Shown in pieces: positions 43,845-51,346 of a DNA stretch of 64,000 nt. The DNA is from Nostoc sphaeroides (lineage in GTDB: Bacteria > Cyanobacteriota > Cyanobacteriia > Cyanobacteriales > Nostocaceae). The DNA lies in NCBI RefSeq assembly GCF_003443655.1, contig NZ_CP031941.1:2351501-2415500 (forward strand), written 5' to 3'. The position numbers and the translations under genes were made by a program. The notes beneath the pieces were generated by a model. It made no database searches. It saw nothing but the letters and a program-made list of their open reading frames with translations, and had not been told where the DNA came from. How positions within the stretch are numbered: the stretch's first letter is position 1; the number at the start of each line of letters is the position of its first letter.

Positions 43845-44804
43845 TCAAATTAAGGGATACCCAGCTTTTCCAACCTCAAGCCGAACAACATTAGCAGGAA
43901 CAACCCCTGTAGGCGGTGGTAAAAACATTCCACCATTGGTGACAACATAAATCGCGGTGCGTAGGCGTAGCCCGTCGTAGACATCGCTCTCTGTTTGACC
44001 AAAAGCCACGGCTGTGCTGCCAATTACACCTTGCTCGGCTTGAGCAATGATAGTAGTATTGCGATCGGGCGCAATTCTTACCACACTGTTGTAAATGTGC
44101 GTTGCTCCATAAAGGTTGCCTTCCACATCAAAGGCAAAGTCATCAATATTGGTCTGTTCAACAAAAATTTCCGGCTCACCTGGTTTATCAGTGCTATCAA
44201 CGGGAATCCGCAAGAGCAACATTTTTTCCGTATTTGAAACGTACAGAAAATCACCAAAACGCTTCAACCCATTTGCAGCCGGAGTCACATTCTCCGAACT
44301 GCTACGAGCAAGCATTGGATGTTCTAGCCAAATTGATCCACTGGGTTTAGTAACATCAATTAGCCAAATTGCACCGCGATAGGAATCTGCTGTCAAATAC
44401 TGAGTGCTAGAAAGTGGGGTGATGCCATTGAGGAATATTGCGTCTGGTAGTGTCAGCAACGTTTTCACCGCGCCATCACTTTTAACTAGAGAAATCACAG
44501 GTATAGAATCAGCATTCCAGCCTGTTGCAACCAAATCGCCGTTGGTAGTGAAAGCAAGACCACTGACTTTACCTTCAACAGTCGCATGAATCTGCTGATT
44601 GCCATCTGGAGTAATGCGAACAATTTTACCGACTTCATGATTGGTTACAAAAATTGTGCCATCTGGTGCGTAGGCGTAGCCCGCCGGAGGTATCGCTAGA
44701 TTTTCTAAAAAAGTATTAACAGGAAACGAGGTAATAATTTTAGCAGGTGCTAATTCAATCTGCATCTCTACGTAAATCGGGGGTAAACCTGGTGAATTTT
44801 CCAT
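43845..44804 (-). CDS. SMP-30/gluconolactonase-like beta-propeller with two in-frame repeat insertions
   Basis: A 319-aa six-bladed-propeller-type protein: repeated blades such as [35 protein letters not shown] and [20 protein letters not shown]. No signal peptide is obvious. Two stretches, GYAYAP at about 44665-44697 and DGLRLRTA at about 43956-43986, are encoded by the dispersed GCGTAGGCGTAGCCCG repeat and look like in-frame additions. It heads a cluster with the ABM-membrane protein and SDR. Lactonase activity is possible but unproven. Confidence 0.75.
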   Translation of the reverse strand: MENSPGLPPIYVEMQIELAPAKIITSFPVNTFLENLAIPPAGYAYAPDGTIFVTNHEVGKIVRITPDGNQQIHATVEGKVSGLAFTTNGDLVATGWNADSIPVISLVKSDGAVKTLLTLPDAIFLNGITPLSSTQYLTADSYRGAIWLIDVTKPSGSIWLEHPMLARSSSENVTPAANGLKRFGDFLYVSNTEKMLLLRIPVDSTDKPGEPEIFVEQTNIDDFAFDVEGNLYGATHIYNSVVRIAPDRNTTIIAQAEQGVIGSTAVAFGQTESDVYDGLRLRTAIYVVTNGGMFLPPPTGVVPANVVRLEVGKAGYPLI

Positions 44805-44879
44805 ATTGACCTAGCACACTTCCTCAAAATTTTCACAAAGAGATATCGTGAAGACAGGTAAAATTCCCAAAAAGCGATT

Positions 44880-45485
44880 ATGACCACTAACTTACCTGTA
44901 GCCACAGAAATTATACCAATGGTCTTGCAATTGCAACCTGCGATCGCACTAACTGAAGATCAGTTTTACGAATTTTGTCAGTTAAACCACGACTTTCGCA
45001 TCGAACGTAATGCTGCTGGAGAATTAGTGATTATGCCCCCTACTGGTTCCGAAACTGATGAACGCAACTTTAACTTAGTTGGGCAGTTGTGGGTATGGAC
45101 AAAGCAAGATGGTACAGGTGTAGGGTTTGGTTCCAGTGGTGGGTTTACTTTGCCGAATGGTGCAGTGCGATCGCCTGATGCAGCGTGGATAAAACGCGAT
45201 CGCTGGGAGGCGATACCAGCAGAACTGCGAAAAAAATTTGCACCGATTTGTCCTGAGTTTGTGATTGAATTGCGTTCAGAGAGCGATAACTTACGAATTT
45301 TGCAAGACAAGATGCAAGAGTATATTGATAATGGGACGCAACTTGGTTGGTTAATTGATAGAAAACAACGGCGAGTTTTTATTTATCGTCCTAATATAGC
45401 GGTTGAGGTATTAGATAATCCTAAAACTCTTTTCGGTGAAACTTTACTACCTGGTTTTGTTTTGGATTTAAATCAGGTTTGGTAG
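44880..45485 (+). CDS. Uma2-family (DUF820) PD-(D/E)XK nuclease-like protein
   Basis: A 201-aa Uma2 protein. The catalytic core is AGELVIMPPTGSETDE, then SPDAAWIKRDRW (the PD), then CPEFVIELRSESD (E-x-L), then QEYIDNGTQLGWLIDRKQRR. Such proteins are very numerous in cyanobacteria; a restriction-like endonuclease fold is predicted, but the function is not established. It is 75 bp from the divergent beta-propeller gene and 70 bp before the retropepsin gene on the same strand. Confidence 0.9.
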   Translation: MTTNLPVATEIIPMVLQLQPAIALTEDQFYEFCQLNHDFRIERNAAGELVIMPPTGSETDERNFNLVGQLWVWTKQDGTGVGFGSSGGFTLPNGAVRSPDAAWIKRDRWEAIPAELRKKFAPICPEFVIELRSESDNLRILQDKMQEYIDNGTQLGWLIDRKQRRVFIYRPNIAVEVLDNPKTLFGETLLPGFVLDLNQVW

Positions 45486-45555
45486 TTCAAATCTTGCACC
45501 AGACGATTAAAAATAGTGCTAGAAATATTCTACATCCACGGACAAAATTAAATAT

Positions 45556-46188
45556 ATGAACACAACGCCTTCTAAAAGAGAAACAGATGAAATAATCAAG
45601 TGGTTGAATCGTAACCGCCAGATGTTATTAGATTTATATAAAAATCAATATATTGCTTACAATGCAAATGGAATAATTGCTCACAGTGAAAACTTACGCG
45701 AAGTTCTAGCATTAGGTAATGCTTCAAAACAGGCTTTTTTAATTTACCTAGTTCCCCGTCGCACTGCTTCTATAGAAATTTTACCAATTCGATTCCGCAG
45801 CATTGCTCGACATGATTGGCAACCAAATTATAGCGTAATTTTAAAGCACAGAGATATAGAATCTAATACAACAATGTTAGTAGATTCTGGTGCTGAATTA
45901 AGTTTAATTTCATTAAAAGTTGGTCAAGATTTAGGCTATGCTTTGGCTGATTCCGAATCAACTTTGTTGGCAGAAACTATAGGTGGCAGAGTTGAGTACG
46001 TTTTACGTAATGTAGAAATGACAATTGATGAACACAATTTTATTACTCCTGTAGCATGGTTACAAACCAATACAGGCGGAGAACAATTGCTTTTAGGTCG
46101 AGAAGTTGTATTTGATAAATTTAATATTGAATTTAGGCAAGCTGAGGAGCAAATTATTTTTACATGGCGTGAAGATTTGAAGTCATAA
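45556..46188 (+). CDS. DUF5678-retropepsin fusion protein
   Basis: A 210-aa two-part protein. Residues 15-55 (WLNRNRQMLLDLYKNQYIAY, GIIAHSENLREVL) match a DUF5678-type helix-strand module. Residues 95-205 are a retropepsin-like fold with the D-S-G-A active-site motif at D110 (MLVDSGAELSLISL) and a closing LLLGREVVFDKFNIEF. One aspartate implies a homodimer, as in retroviral protease. A second, truncated copy of its start lies at 46608. The target is unknown. Confidence 0.75.
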   Translation: MNTTPSKRETDEIIKWLNRNRQMLLDLYKNQYIAYNANGIIAHSENLREVLALGNASKQAFLIYLVPRRTASIEILPIRFRSIARHDWQPNYSVILKHRDIESNTTMLVDSGAELSLISLKVGQDLGYALADSESTLLAETIGGRVEYVLRNVEMTIDEHNFITPVAWLQTNTGGEQLLLGREVVFDKFNIEFRQAEEQIIFTWREDLKS

Positions 46189-46245
46189 AAATTAGTGGAT
46201 TAAGCACAACCTTAACCCACCTTATAAACTTACTGCTATTTAGAC

Positions 46246-46521
46246 TTAATGGCATTTTGTAAACCGCGCTGTTTTACTTCAGCCAAAGTTTTGTTAACAG
46301 CATACTTTTGGTTGATTGAGTTGATCAACTCGGTTTGGTTGCAATACGGTTCAGTTAAGCATTTCTTTTTTCTCTCTGTGTCCTCTGCGCCTTGGCGGTT
46401 CGTTAAAAAATTGACTTTGATCGCAAAGTTTTAGTCTTAACTGAACCGTATTGGGTTTGGTTGTGCTTCTTATCAACGCCCCACAGGTCAGCAATTAGGT
46501 CAAAAGAACCATCGCTGTTGC
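46246..46521 (-). pseudogene. Partial duplicate of the DUF1257 gene, interrupted by E8
   Basis: The flanks 46246-46341 and 46454-46521 match 48119-48267 of the intact DUF1257 gene almost base for base (for example TTTTACTTCAGCCAAAGTTT and AGGTCAGCAATTAGGTCAAA). Element E8 splits it. Only the 3' half of the gene is present, and the match stops abruptly at CTGTTGCGAG. Confidence 0.88.
46342..46453. mobile_element. Non-autonomous element E8 (core C, 112 bp)
   Basis: The ends are CAATACGGTTCAGTTAAG and CTTAACTGAACCGTATTG. Perfect 10-bp target duplication GGTTTGGTTG at 46332-46341 and 46454-46463. The empty target AACTCGGTTTGGTTGTGCTT is present at 48194-48213 in the parent gene. Confidence 0.95.
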
Positions 46522-46680
46522 GAGTCAGGTTTGGTAGTTCACATCTTGCACCAGAAGATTAAAAATACTGCTTTAAATATTCCGCATCCACGGACAAAAT
46601 TAAATATATGAACACAACACGCTCTAAAATAGAAACAGATGAAATGCTCAAGTGGTTGAATCGTAATGGAAAGCGGTAGC
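46522..46680 (+). pseudogene. Partial duplicate of the retropepsin gene start
   Basis: 46522-46667 copies 45474-45617 (the end of Uma2, the intergenic region and the first 21 codons of the retropepsin gene) at about 90% identity. It reads MNTTRSKIETDEMLKWLNRN before running into a dispersed repeat with a stop. It is joined directly to the DUF1257 duplicate. Confidence 0.85.
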
Positions 46681-46820
46681 GAGTCAGACGCTCAAGGATT
46701 CGCTACTGCTACGCTATCGAGCGTCTTGATTCTGATTCCTGTTAGCGGTGGCGGGGCGTTTAGCCCATTCTGACCCTTCTCTACGAGACGCTGCGCGAAC
46801 GGCAAGCTCAGGGCATCGCT
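46670..46820. repeat. Dispersed palindromic repeat cluster
   Basis: GGTAGCGAGTCAGACGCTC, a TAGCGTAGCAGTAGCGAATC-type inverted pair, and TCTCTACGAGACGCTGCGCG. The same families occur at 13680, 33340 and 41907. Confidence 0.6.
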
Positions 46821-46914
46821 TCTGAATTCTTCTTCAATTCTACAAGTGTGCAATCAGCTTAACAAAATCATTCAGATTGCATAAATTTTATTTAACACAA
46901 CCGAGGACAAAGTG

Positions 46915-47145
46915 ATGACCATTATCACAATAGATGATGAACTAATTAATGAAATTATTGCATTCAGTCACTATGAAAATCCACAGGAAGCAGTCATTAA
47001 AATATTATCCAATTACTTGCAGCAGCAAAAAAAAGAACTGCCTTTGTTTGAGCGACTACGTTTTATAGACGACGAATCTGCCGAAGATGATATCGCCTCG
47101 TTGTTTGAACGCGATAGAGACACAGGCAGGAATTTTGAACTATGA
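46915..47145 (+). CDS. VapB-type antitoxin
   Basis: A 76-aa acidic protein that starts at ATG 46915 (the GTG at 46912 also possible) after GAGGAC. The N-terminal ribbon-helix-helix-like IITIDDELINEIIAFSHYEN is followed by a helix and an acidic toxin-binding tail (DDESAEDDIASLFERDRDTG). It overlaps the PIN toxin start by 4 bp, the standard coupled arrangement of type II toxin-antitoxin operons. Confidence 0.85.
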   Translation: MTIITIDDELINEIIAFSHYENPQEAVIKILSNYLQQQKKELPLFERLRFIDDESAEDDIASLFERDRDTGRNFEL

Positions 47146-47570
47146 CTTATCTAATAGACACCTGTGTAATGTCTGAGTTTGTTAAAAAAGCTCCCAACCC
47201 CCAAGTTAGTCAATGGTTTAATCAGCAACCGATTGAACAACTGTTTTTAAGTAGTATTACCATCGCTGAAATAAAAAAAGGGATTTATAAGATCCAAGAC
47301 TCACAACCTGAACGATATCAAAAACTAAAAATATGGCTGCAAAAAGTAGAAATTGAATTTTCTTCTCATATTTTACCAATAAACGATGATATTTTAGATA
47401 ATTGGGCAAAATTTTCTGCTTCTTCAGAATTGAAAGGTAAAAAATTAGCCGTAATGGATAGTCTGATTGCCGCAACAGCACATCATCATAAATTAACTTT
47501 AGTTACCCGCAATGTTGATGATTTTAAACTGACACCAGTTAAAATTATAAATCCTTACAGTCTTGAGTGA
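47142..47570 (+). CDS. PIN-domain toxin VapC/FitB-like
   Basis: A 142-aa PIN-domain RNase. Acidic active-site residues are Asp6 (YLIDTCVMSEF), Glu in TIAEIKKGI, Asp in AVMDSLIAATA and Asp in VTRNVDDF. The pattern is nearer FitB than classical VapC. It is translated from a start overlapping its antitoxin. Immediately after its stop lies a remnant of a type I restriction gene, so the pair sits in decayed defence-type DNA. Confidence 0.9.
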   Translation: MTYLIDTCVMSEFVKKAPNPQVSQWFNQQPIEQLFLSSITIAEIKKGIYKIQDSQPERYQKLKIWLQKVEIEFSSHILPINDDILDNWAKFSASSELKGKKLAVMDSLIAATAHHHKLTLVTRNVDDFKLTPVKIINPYSLE

Positions 47571-47573
47571 ATT

Positions 47574-47625
47574 GTGACCACCCAACCCGAAGCCGAACTA
47601 GAAGAATCCTTAATCACCCAACTGG
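47574..47625 (+). pseudogene. HsdR N-terminal remnant
   Basis: The short stretch VTTQPEAELEESLITQLDYA from GTG 47574 matches the usual start of type I restriction subunit R (T-x-PEAxLEExLI-QL). Nothing else of the gene remains. The start of the next small ORF overlaps its end. Confidence 0.5.
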
Positions 47626-47628
47626 ATT

Positions 47629-47850
47629 ATGCGTGTAGCTCAAACGCAAAATAGCCCTTATGAAAAATTGGGTAACTTAGCTCAAGCAGCTTTTAACCCT
47701 AGTTTAAATGTAGAATTGAGGCTGCAAGCTAGTATTAAACTAGCAGTGGCATATAATGTTTCTGATTCCAATATTATTCACAATGTAGATGAGCTAGACT
47801 TATTTATGTTTCAATACAGTTCAGTTAAGGATAATCGTAGGTTGGGTTGA
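47629..47850 (+). CDS. Small ORF extended by element E9
   Basis: A 73-aa frame: VAQTQNSPYEKLGNLAQAAF, NPSLNVELRLQASIKLAVAY, NVSDSNIIHNVDELDLFMF, then 12 residues encoded by E9. Removing E9 and one target copy restores DLFMFS followed by TGA, a 62-aa protein. I do not recognise it; the amphipathic helical composition suggests a small structural or regulatory protein. It may itself be a remnant. Confidence 0.45.
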   Translation: MRVAQTQNSPYEKLGNLAQAAFNPSLNVELRLQASIKLAVAYNVSDSNIIHNVDELDLFMFQYSSVKDNRRLG

Positions 47851-47948
47851 ACTTTAGTGTTACCCAACAAATTCTGATAAATGTTGGGTTTCGTTCCTCA
47901 ACCCAACCTACGCAGTTTAAGGTTTTTGGCTCTAACCCAAGCGTATTG
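47812..47948. mobile_element. Non-autonomous element E9 (core B, 137 bp)
   Basis: The ends are CAATACAGTTCAGTTAAGG and AACCCAAGCGTATTG. Perfect 10-bp target duplication ATTTATGTTT at 47802-47811 and 47949-47958. It is identical to E6 (31319) in reverse orientation over 137 bases. Confidence 0.95.
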
Positions 47949-47993
47949 ATTTATGTTTAGCTGAGTGTGACTCAAGGATAAAATTTTATAAAA

Positions 47994-48025
47994 ATCGGGA
48001 CTGAGATTTATTTCTCAGTCCCGAT
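47994..48025 (-). terminator. Terminator after the DUF1257 gene
   Basis: A 12-bp perfect stem ATCGGGACTGAG / CTCAGTCCCGAT with an 8-nt loop, followed on the minus strand by TTTTTATAAAATTTTATCC. It lies 68 bp beyond the DUF1257 stop. Confidence 0.85.
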
Positions 48026-48092
48026 AAAAAAGCGGGCTAACCGCTATTGATATGGTTAACCCGTGCAGCTTTGGGAACGCGCAGAGTAATTC

Positions 48093-48443
48093 TTATTGCA
48101 ATACCAACTTCACATTGGCGTTTTGCAAACCGCGCTGTTTTACTTCAGCCAAAGTTTTGTTAACGGCATACTTTTGGTTGATTGAGTTGATCAACTCGGT
48201 TTGGTTGTGCTTCTTAGCAACGCCCCACAGGTCAGCAATTAGGTCAAAAGAACCATCGCTGTTGCGAGACCAACCGAGGTCATATTCGCCATCTAACATA
48301 GCAACGATGTCAGAACGGACGCGCTGACCGTTATAACCACGGACATCAGCTTCAGTCTTTACGCTGATACCGAGGTCGCGCAAGGAAGCTTTGAGGATTT
48401 CGGCATCGGTGATCTTGGTACGCAGGGTGCTAAAGTGAGACAT
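48093..48443 (-). CDS. DUF1257 (Ycf35-like) protein
   Basis: A 116-aa protein from ATG 48443, which is preceded by GGAGGAAACCCA and so decides the start over the upstream frame opening at 48482. It begins MSHFSTLRTKITDAEILKAS, and contains VRGYNGQRVRSDIVAML and YDLGWSRNSDGSFDLIADLW. The family is related to the plastid-encoded Ycf35 and usually sits beside an AAA+ ATPase, as here. Function unknown; a partnership with Ycf46 is likely. Confidence 0.88.
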   Translation of the reverse strand: MSHFSTLRTKITDAEILKASLRDLGISVKTEADVRGYNGQRVRSDIVAMLDGEYDLGWSRNSDGSFDLIADLWGVAKKHNQTELINSINQKYAVNKTLAEVKQRGLQNANVKLVLQ

Positions 48444-48585
48444 TTGGGTTTCCTCCAATGAGAAGATTGAGAAAAACGACAACGGTTTGTTTCGGGCGAA
48501 GCCGCTCTTAGCAGGATGCGGCTTTTTCTTATAACTGCTAGCATTGGGAGCTAGCCTTTCCCCCTGGGATGGCAGAGGAAAGCTT

Positions 48586-50097
48586 TTAAAACTCCATTCG
48601 CTGATATTCAGCTACGGAGGATGCTGCGGGGCGGGCGCGCTGTCTGGCCCAATCTCTCAGAGCCGTTACTTGTTCTTGCATCGTTCGAGACAGCGGCAAT
48701 GTTGCCTTCAGTGCAGCAATAATATCTAGTTGGGTGAACTCCCGATCTTGGGCAAAAGCTTCATACATTGCCGCAACGATCGCTTGCTCAATTTCTGCCC
48801 CAGAAAAGCCATCAGACATCTTAGCTAGTTGCTCAAGATCGAATCGAGAGATGTCTTCACGGCGCTTGGTCAGATGAATATTAAAAATTTGTTGCCGTTC
48901 TTCCGGTGTTGGCAGATCGACAAAGAAAATTTCATCAAAGCGTCCTTTCCTCAAGAACTCGCCAGGTAAGCGTTCTACTCGGTTGGCGGTTGCCATCACG
49001 AACACTGGTGATTTCTTATCTTGCATCCATGTGAGGAAAGAGCCGAAGATTCTGCTTGATGTTCCCCCATCGGAATCAGATGAACCTCCACTACCAGCAA
49101 AGGATTTATCCAATTCATCGATAAACAAAATCGCTGGCGAAATAGATTCTGCTGTTTTCAGGGCGTTCCGCAAGTTTGCTTCACTTCGTCCCACCATTGA
49201 GCCGTCGTAAACTCGCCCCATATCCAACCGCAACAGTGGTAAACCCCACAGTCGGGAAGTAGTTTTAGCAATCAATGACTTACCGCAACCGGGAACACCG
49301 AGAATTAACATCCCTTTTGGTTGAGGCAAACCATACTCTCTAGCTCTTTCTGTAAAAGCGTTAGAGCGTTGCTTGAGCCATCTTTTTAACTCTTCTAAGC
49401 CACCTACAGCATCAATGGTTTCATCTTCTTCAATGTATTCTAAGATCCCATTGCGCCGAATTAGTTGCTTTTTCTCAGATAAAACGATATCTACTTCATC
49501 TTCCGTCAAACGCCCTGTAGTTACCTGTGCCTTTCGGTAGACTTTCTCAGCTTCATCTTTAGTTAGACCTAAAGCAGCTCTGAGAAGCTTTTCTCTAGCT
49601 TCTGTTGTCAACCGCCGACCGCGATTTTGGTCTACGTGCTGAGTTAGTACTTTATTTAACTCCGCCATATCTGGCAGCGTAAAATCGATAACAACAACTT
49701 CTTTTTCTAACTCTATAGGTACTTGTTGCATTGGAGACATTAAAATGATGTTCTTTTGCGTGCCTTTAAAGCTAGCGATCGCATCACGTAACGATCTATT
49801 TGTTGCAGGCGCATCTATAAAGGGGTGTAAATCTTTAAGAATAAATATACTAGGTTCTTTCTGCCGAATTATCCACTCAATCGCCGCCTCTGGAGACACA
49901 GTATTATGTTGAGTAACATTCCGGGGTTGACCATACTCTACAATCCCGTGGGTTACTGTCCAAACAAATACTCGGCGCTGGGGCTTTAATAACTGGGCGA
50001 TGGTGGAAACTGCTTGCTCGGCCCGCTCTTCCTCGGAGGTCACAAGGTAGATTAAAGGGTATTGAGCTTGAATTAGGATATTGAGCTCTTCTTTCAT
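48586..50097 (-). CDS. ycf46: Ycf46-type AAA+ ATPase
   Basis: A 503-aa protein. The N-terminal degenerate ATPase-like domain (1-230, IYLVTSEEERAEQA, IFILKDLHPFID) is followed by an active AAA+ domain: Walker A GVPGCGKS, Walker B ILFIDELDKSF, sensor and arginine-finger region RLPGEFLRKGRFDEIFFVDL. Ycf46 is conserved in cyanobacteria and red-algal plastids and has been linked to inorganic-carbon acclimation. Its upstream RHH gene (gap 78 bp) and downstream DUF1257 gene (142 bp from its stop to that ATG) are on the same strand and probably form one transcription unit. Confidence 0.92.
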   Translation of the reverse strand: MKEELNILIQAQYPLIYLVTSEEERAEQAVSTIAQLLKPQRRVFVWTVTHGIVEYGQPRNVTQHNTVSPEAAIEWIIRQKEPSIFILKDLHPFIDAPATNRSLRDAIASFKGTQKNIILMSPMQQVPIELEKEVVVIDFTLPDMAELNKVLTQHVDQNRGRRLTTEAREKLLRAALGLTKDEAEKVYRKAQVTTGRLTEDEVDIVLSEKKQLIRRNGILEYIEEDETIDAVGGLEELKRWLKQRSNAFTERAREYGLPQPKGMLILGVPGCGKSLIAKTTSRLWGLPLLRLDMGRVYDGSMVGRSEANLRNALKTAESISPAILFIDELDKSFAGSGGSSDSDGGTSSRIFGSFLTWMQDKKSPVFVMATANRVERLPGEFLRKGRFDEIFFVDLPTPEERQQIFNIHLTKRREDISRFDLEQLAKMSDGFSGAEIEQAIVAAMYEAFAQDREFTQLDIIAALKATLPLSRTMQEQVTALRDWARQRARPAASSVAEYQRMEF

Positions 50098-50175
50098 ACT
50101 TCGACCTACTTGAGACCTTATAGAGACAGTAGAGACATTGCTTCTGGTAAAGACAACCGAATCATGAATATCTAT

Positions 50176-50529
50176 TTAGCAAGGAACTAACTCTTCCTCA
50201 CCCTTGGGATTGGTTTCATCTTCGTCCATTTCATCAATGGAAAGAAGCTCTTGACCAACTACTCCTGGTTGATTGCCTAAAGTAACCAGTTCCCCATCAC
50301 GTAAGACTAGTGAGCTATCACAAGTTGGGCATGAATAAACTCTATGAGTCCGCCCATAAGTAGAATCTTCTAACTCGTCAACTAATTCTTGATTAGATAG
50401 ATAAAAACCAAGGGCACGTTCGGCAAGTTCTGACATTGGCTCCGAATCGACTGCTGAACGAATCTTCAGTTTTCTGTGCAACTCTGGCGATAAATACAAA
50501 GTGACCTTTTGCTTAGTTTGCGTTTGCAT
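50176..50529 (-). CDS. Ribbon-helix-helix protein with CxxC tail
   Basis: A 117-aa protein whose N-terminal 45 residues form an RHH-type fold (KQKVTLYLSPELHRKLKIRS, MSELAERALGFYL). A single CxxC (YSCPTCDSSLVLRDGELVTL) and an acidic, C-terminal Cys-ending tail follow. It probably binds DNA as a dimer and could regulate the ycf46 operon that it precedes. A 242-bp AT-rich region lies upstream. Confidence 0.78.
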   Translation of the reverse strand: MQTQTKQKVTLYLSPELHRKLKIRSAVDSEPMSELAERALGFYLSNQELVDELEDSTYGRTHRVYSCPTCDSSLVLRDGELVTLGNQPGVVGQELLSIDEMDEDETNPKGEEELVPC

Positions 50530-50771
50530 ATAACTCTTTAACGGTCTTACCCGGGTATGTATATCAAGGTATCGGTTCTTTTATTGCTTGTCAAGACAGC
50601 AAAACGTTTTAACGCTAGTTTCGTTACATTTATTTACATTAAAGGCGGAAATGCTGTTTATTAAGTAGCCATTATCAACTGCTTACACTAGAAAATTTGA
50701 TGGGTTGTGGCTCGTAATCATTCCCCAACAATGGGACGATAAATTATTCGATAAGCTATTTGTAAAGCTGT

Positions 50772-51287
50772 ATGTGTAAAGAAATAAGTCCAACTGAACA
50801 AAATAAAGATATCGTTCTTCAGTTCTATGGAGCTTTCGACAGGCGGAATATTAGCGAAGCCTTTGCGCTTCTGGCTCCTAATTTTGTCGCTCACATGGCT
50901 GGCACATCTGCCCCTCTTGACAGTGAAGGTTTTAAACAGTTCGGTATGGCTTTTTACTTAGCCTTTACGAATGGTCAACATAAATTTGACCAGGTGCTTG
51001 TTGAAGGAGATAAAGTTGTTACTTGTGGAACATTTACAGCTACGCATCTTGGTGACTTCCAAGGTCTTCCTTCAACAGGTAAGCAAATTAAGTTATCAAT
51101 CATGCATATTGATCGCGTTGAAAACAGCAAAATTGTAGAGCATTGGGGACAAGGAGATGCCCTTGGATTAATGCAACAGTTGGGTATTGTCTTTTTACCA
51201 GGGCCTGTGCTTTTGCCACATATCCTTAAAAGTCTTTTATCAAAGCTGTTTAAAAAACCAAGAGGAATTAATAACTTGGGTGTGTGA
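50772..51287 (+). CDS. SnoaL-like/ester cyclase protein
   Basis: A 171-aa SnoaL-like (NTF2-fold) protein: VLQFYGAFDRRNISEAFALL, LVEGDKVVTCGTFTATHLGD, PSTGKQIKLSIMHIDRVENS and KIVEHWGQGDALGLMQQLG. This matches the widespread 'ester cyclase' group that hydrolyses or cyclises small ligands. An extra C-terminal basic and hydrophobic tail (LPHILKSLLSKLFKKPRG) could associate with a membrane. It stands alone and the substrate is unknown. Confidence 0.82.
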   Translation: MCKEISPTEQNKDIVLQFYGAFDRRNISEAFALLAPNFVAHMAGTSAPLDSEGFKQFGMAFYLAFTNGQHKFDQVLVEGDKVVTCGTFTATHLGDFQGLPSTGKQIKLSIMHIDRVENSKIVEHWGQGDALGLMQQLGIVFLPGPVLLPHILKSLLSKLFKKPRGINNLGV

Positions 51288-51346
51288 TCTTCTGGTTAAG
51301 GGAACAGCCAAGATTTTTACCAGAACGTGAATTAGCGATCGCTAAT

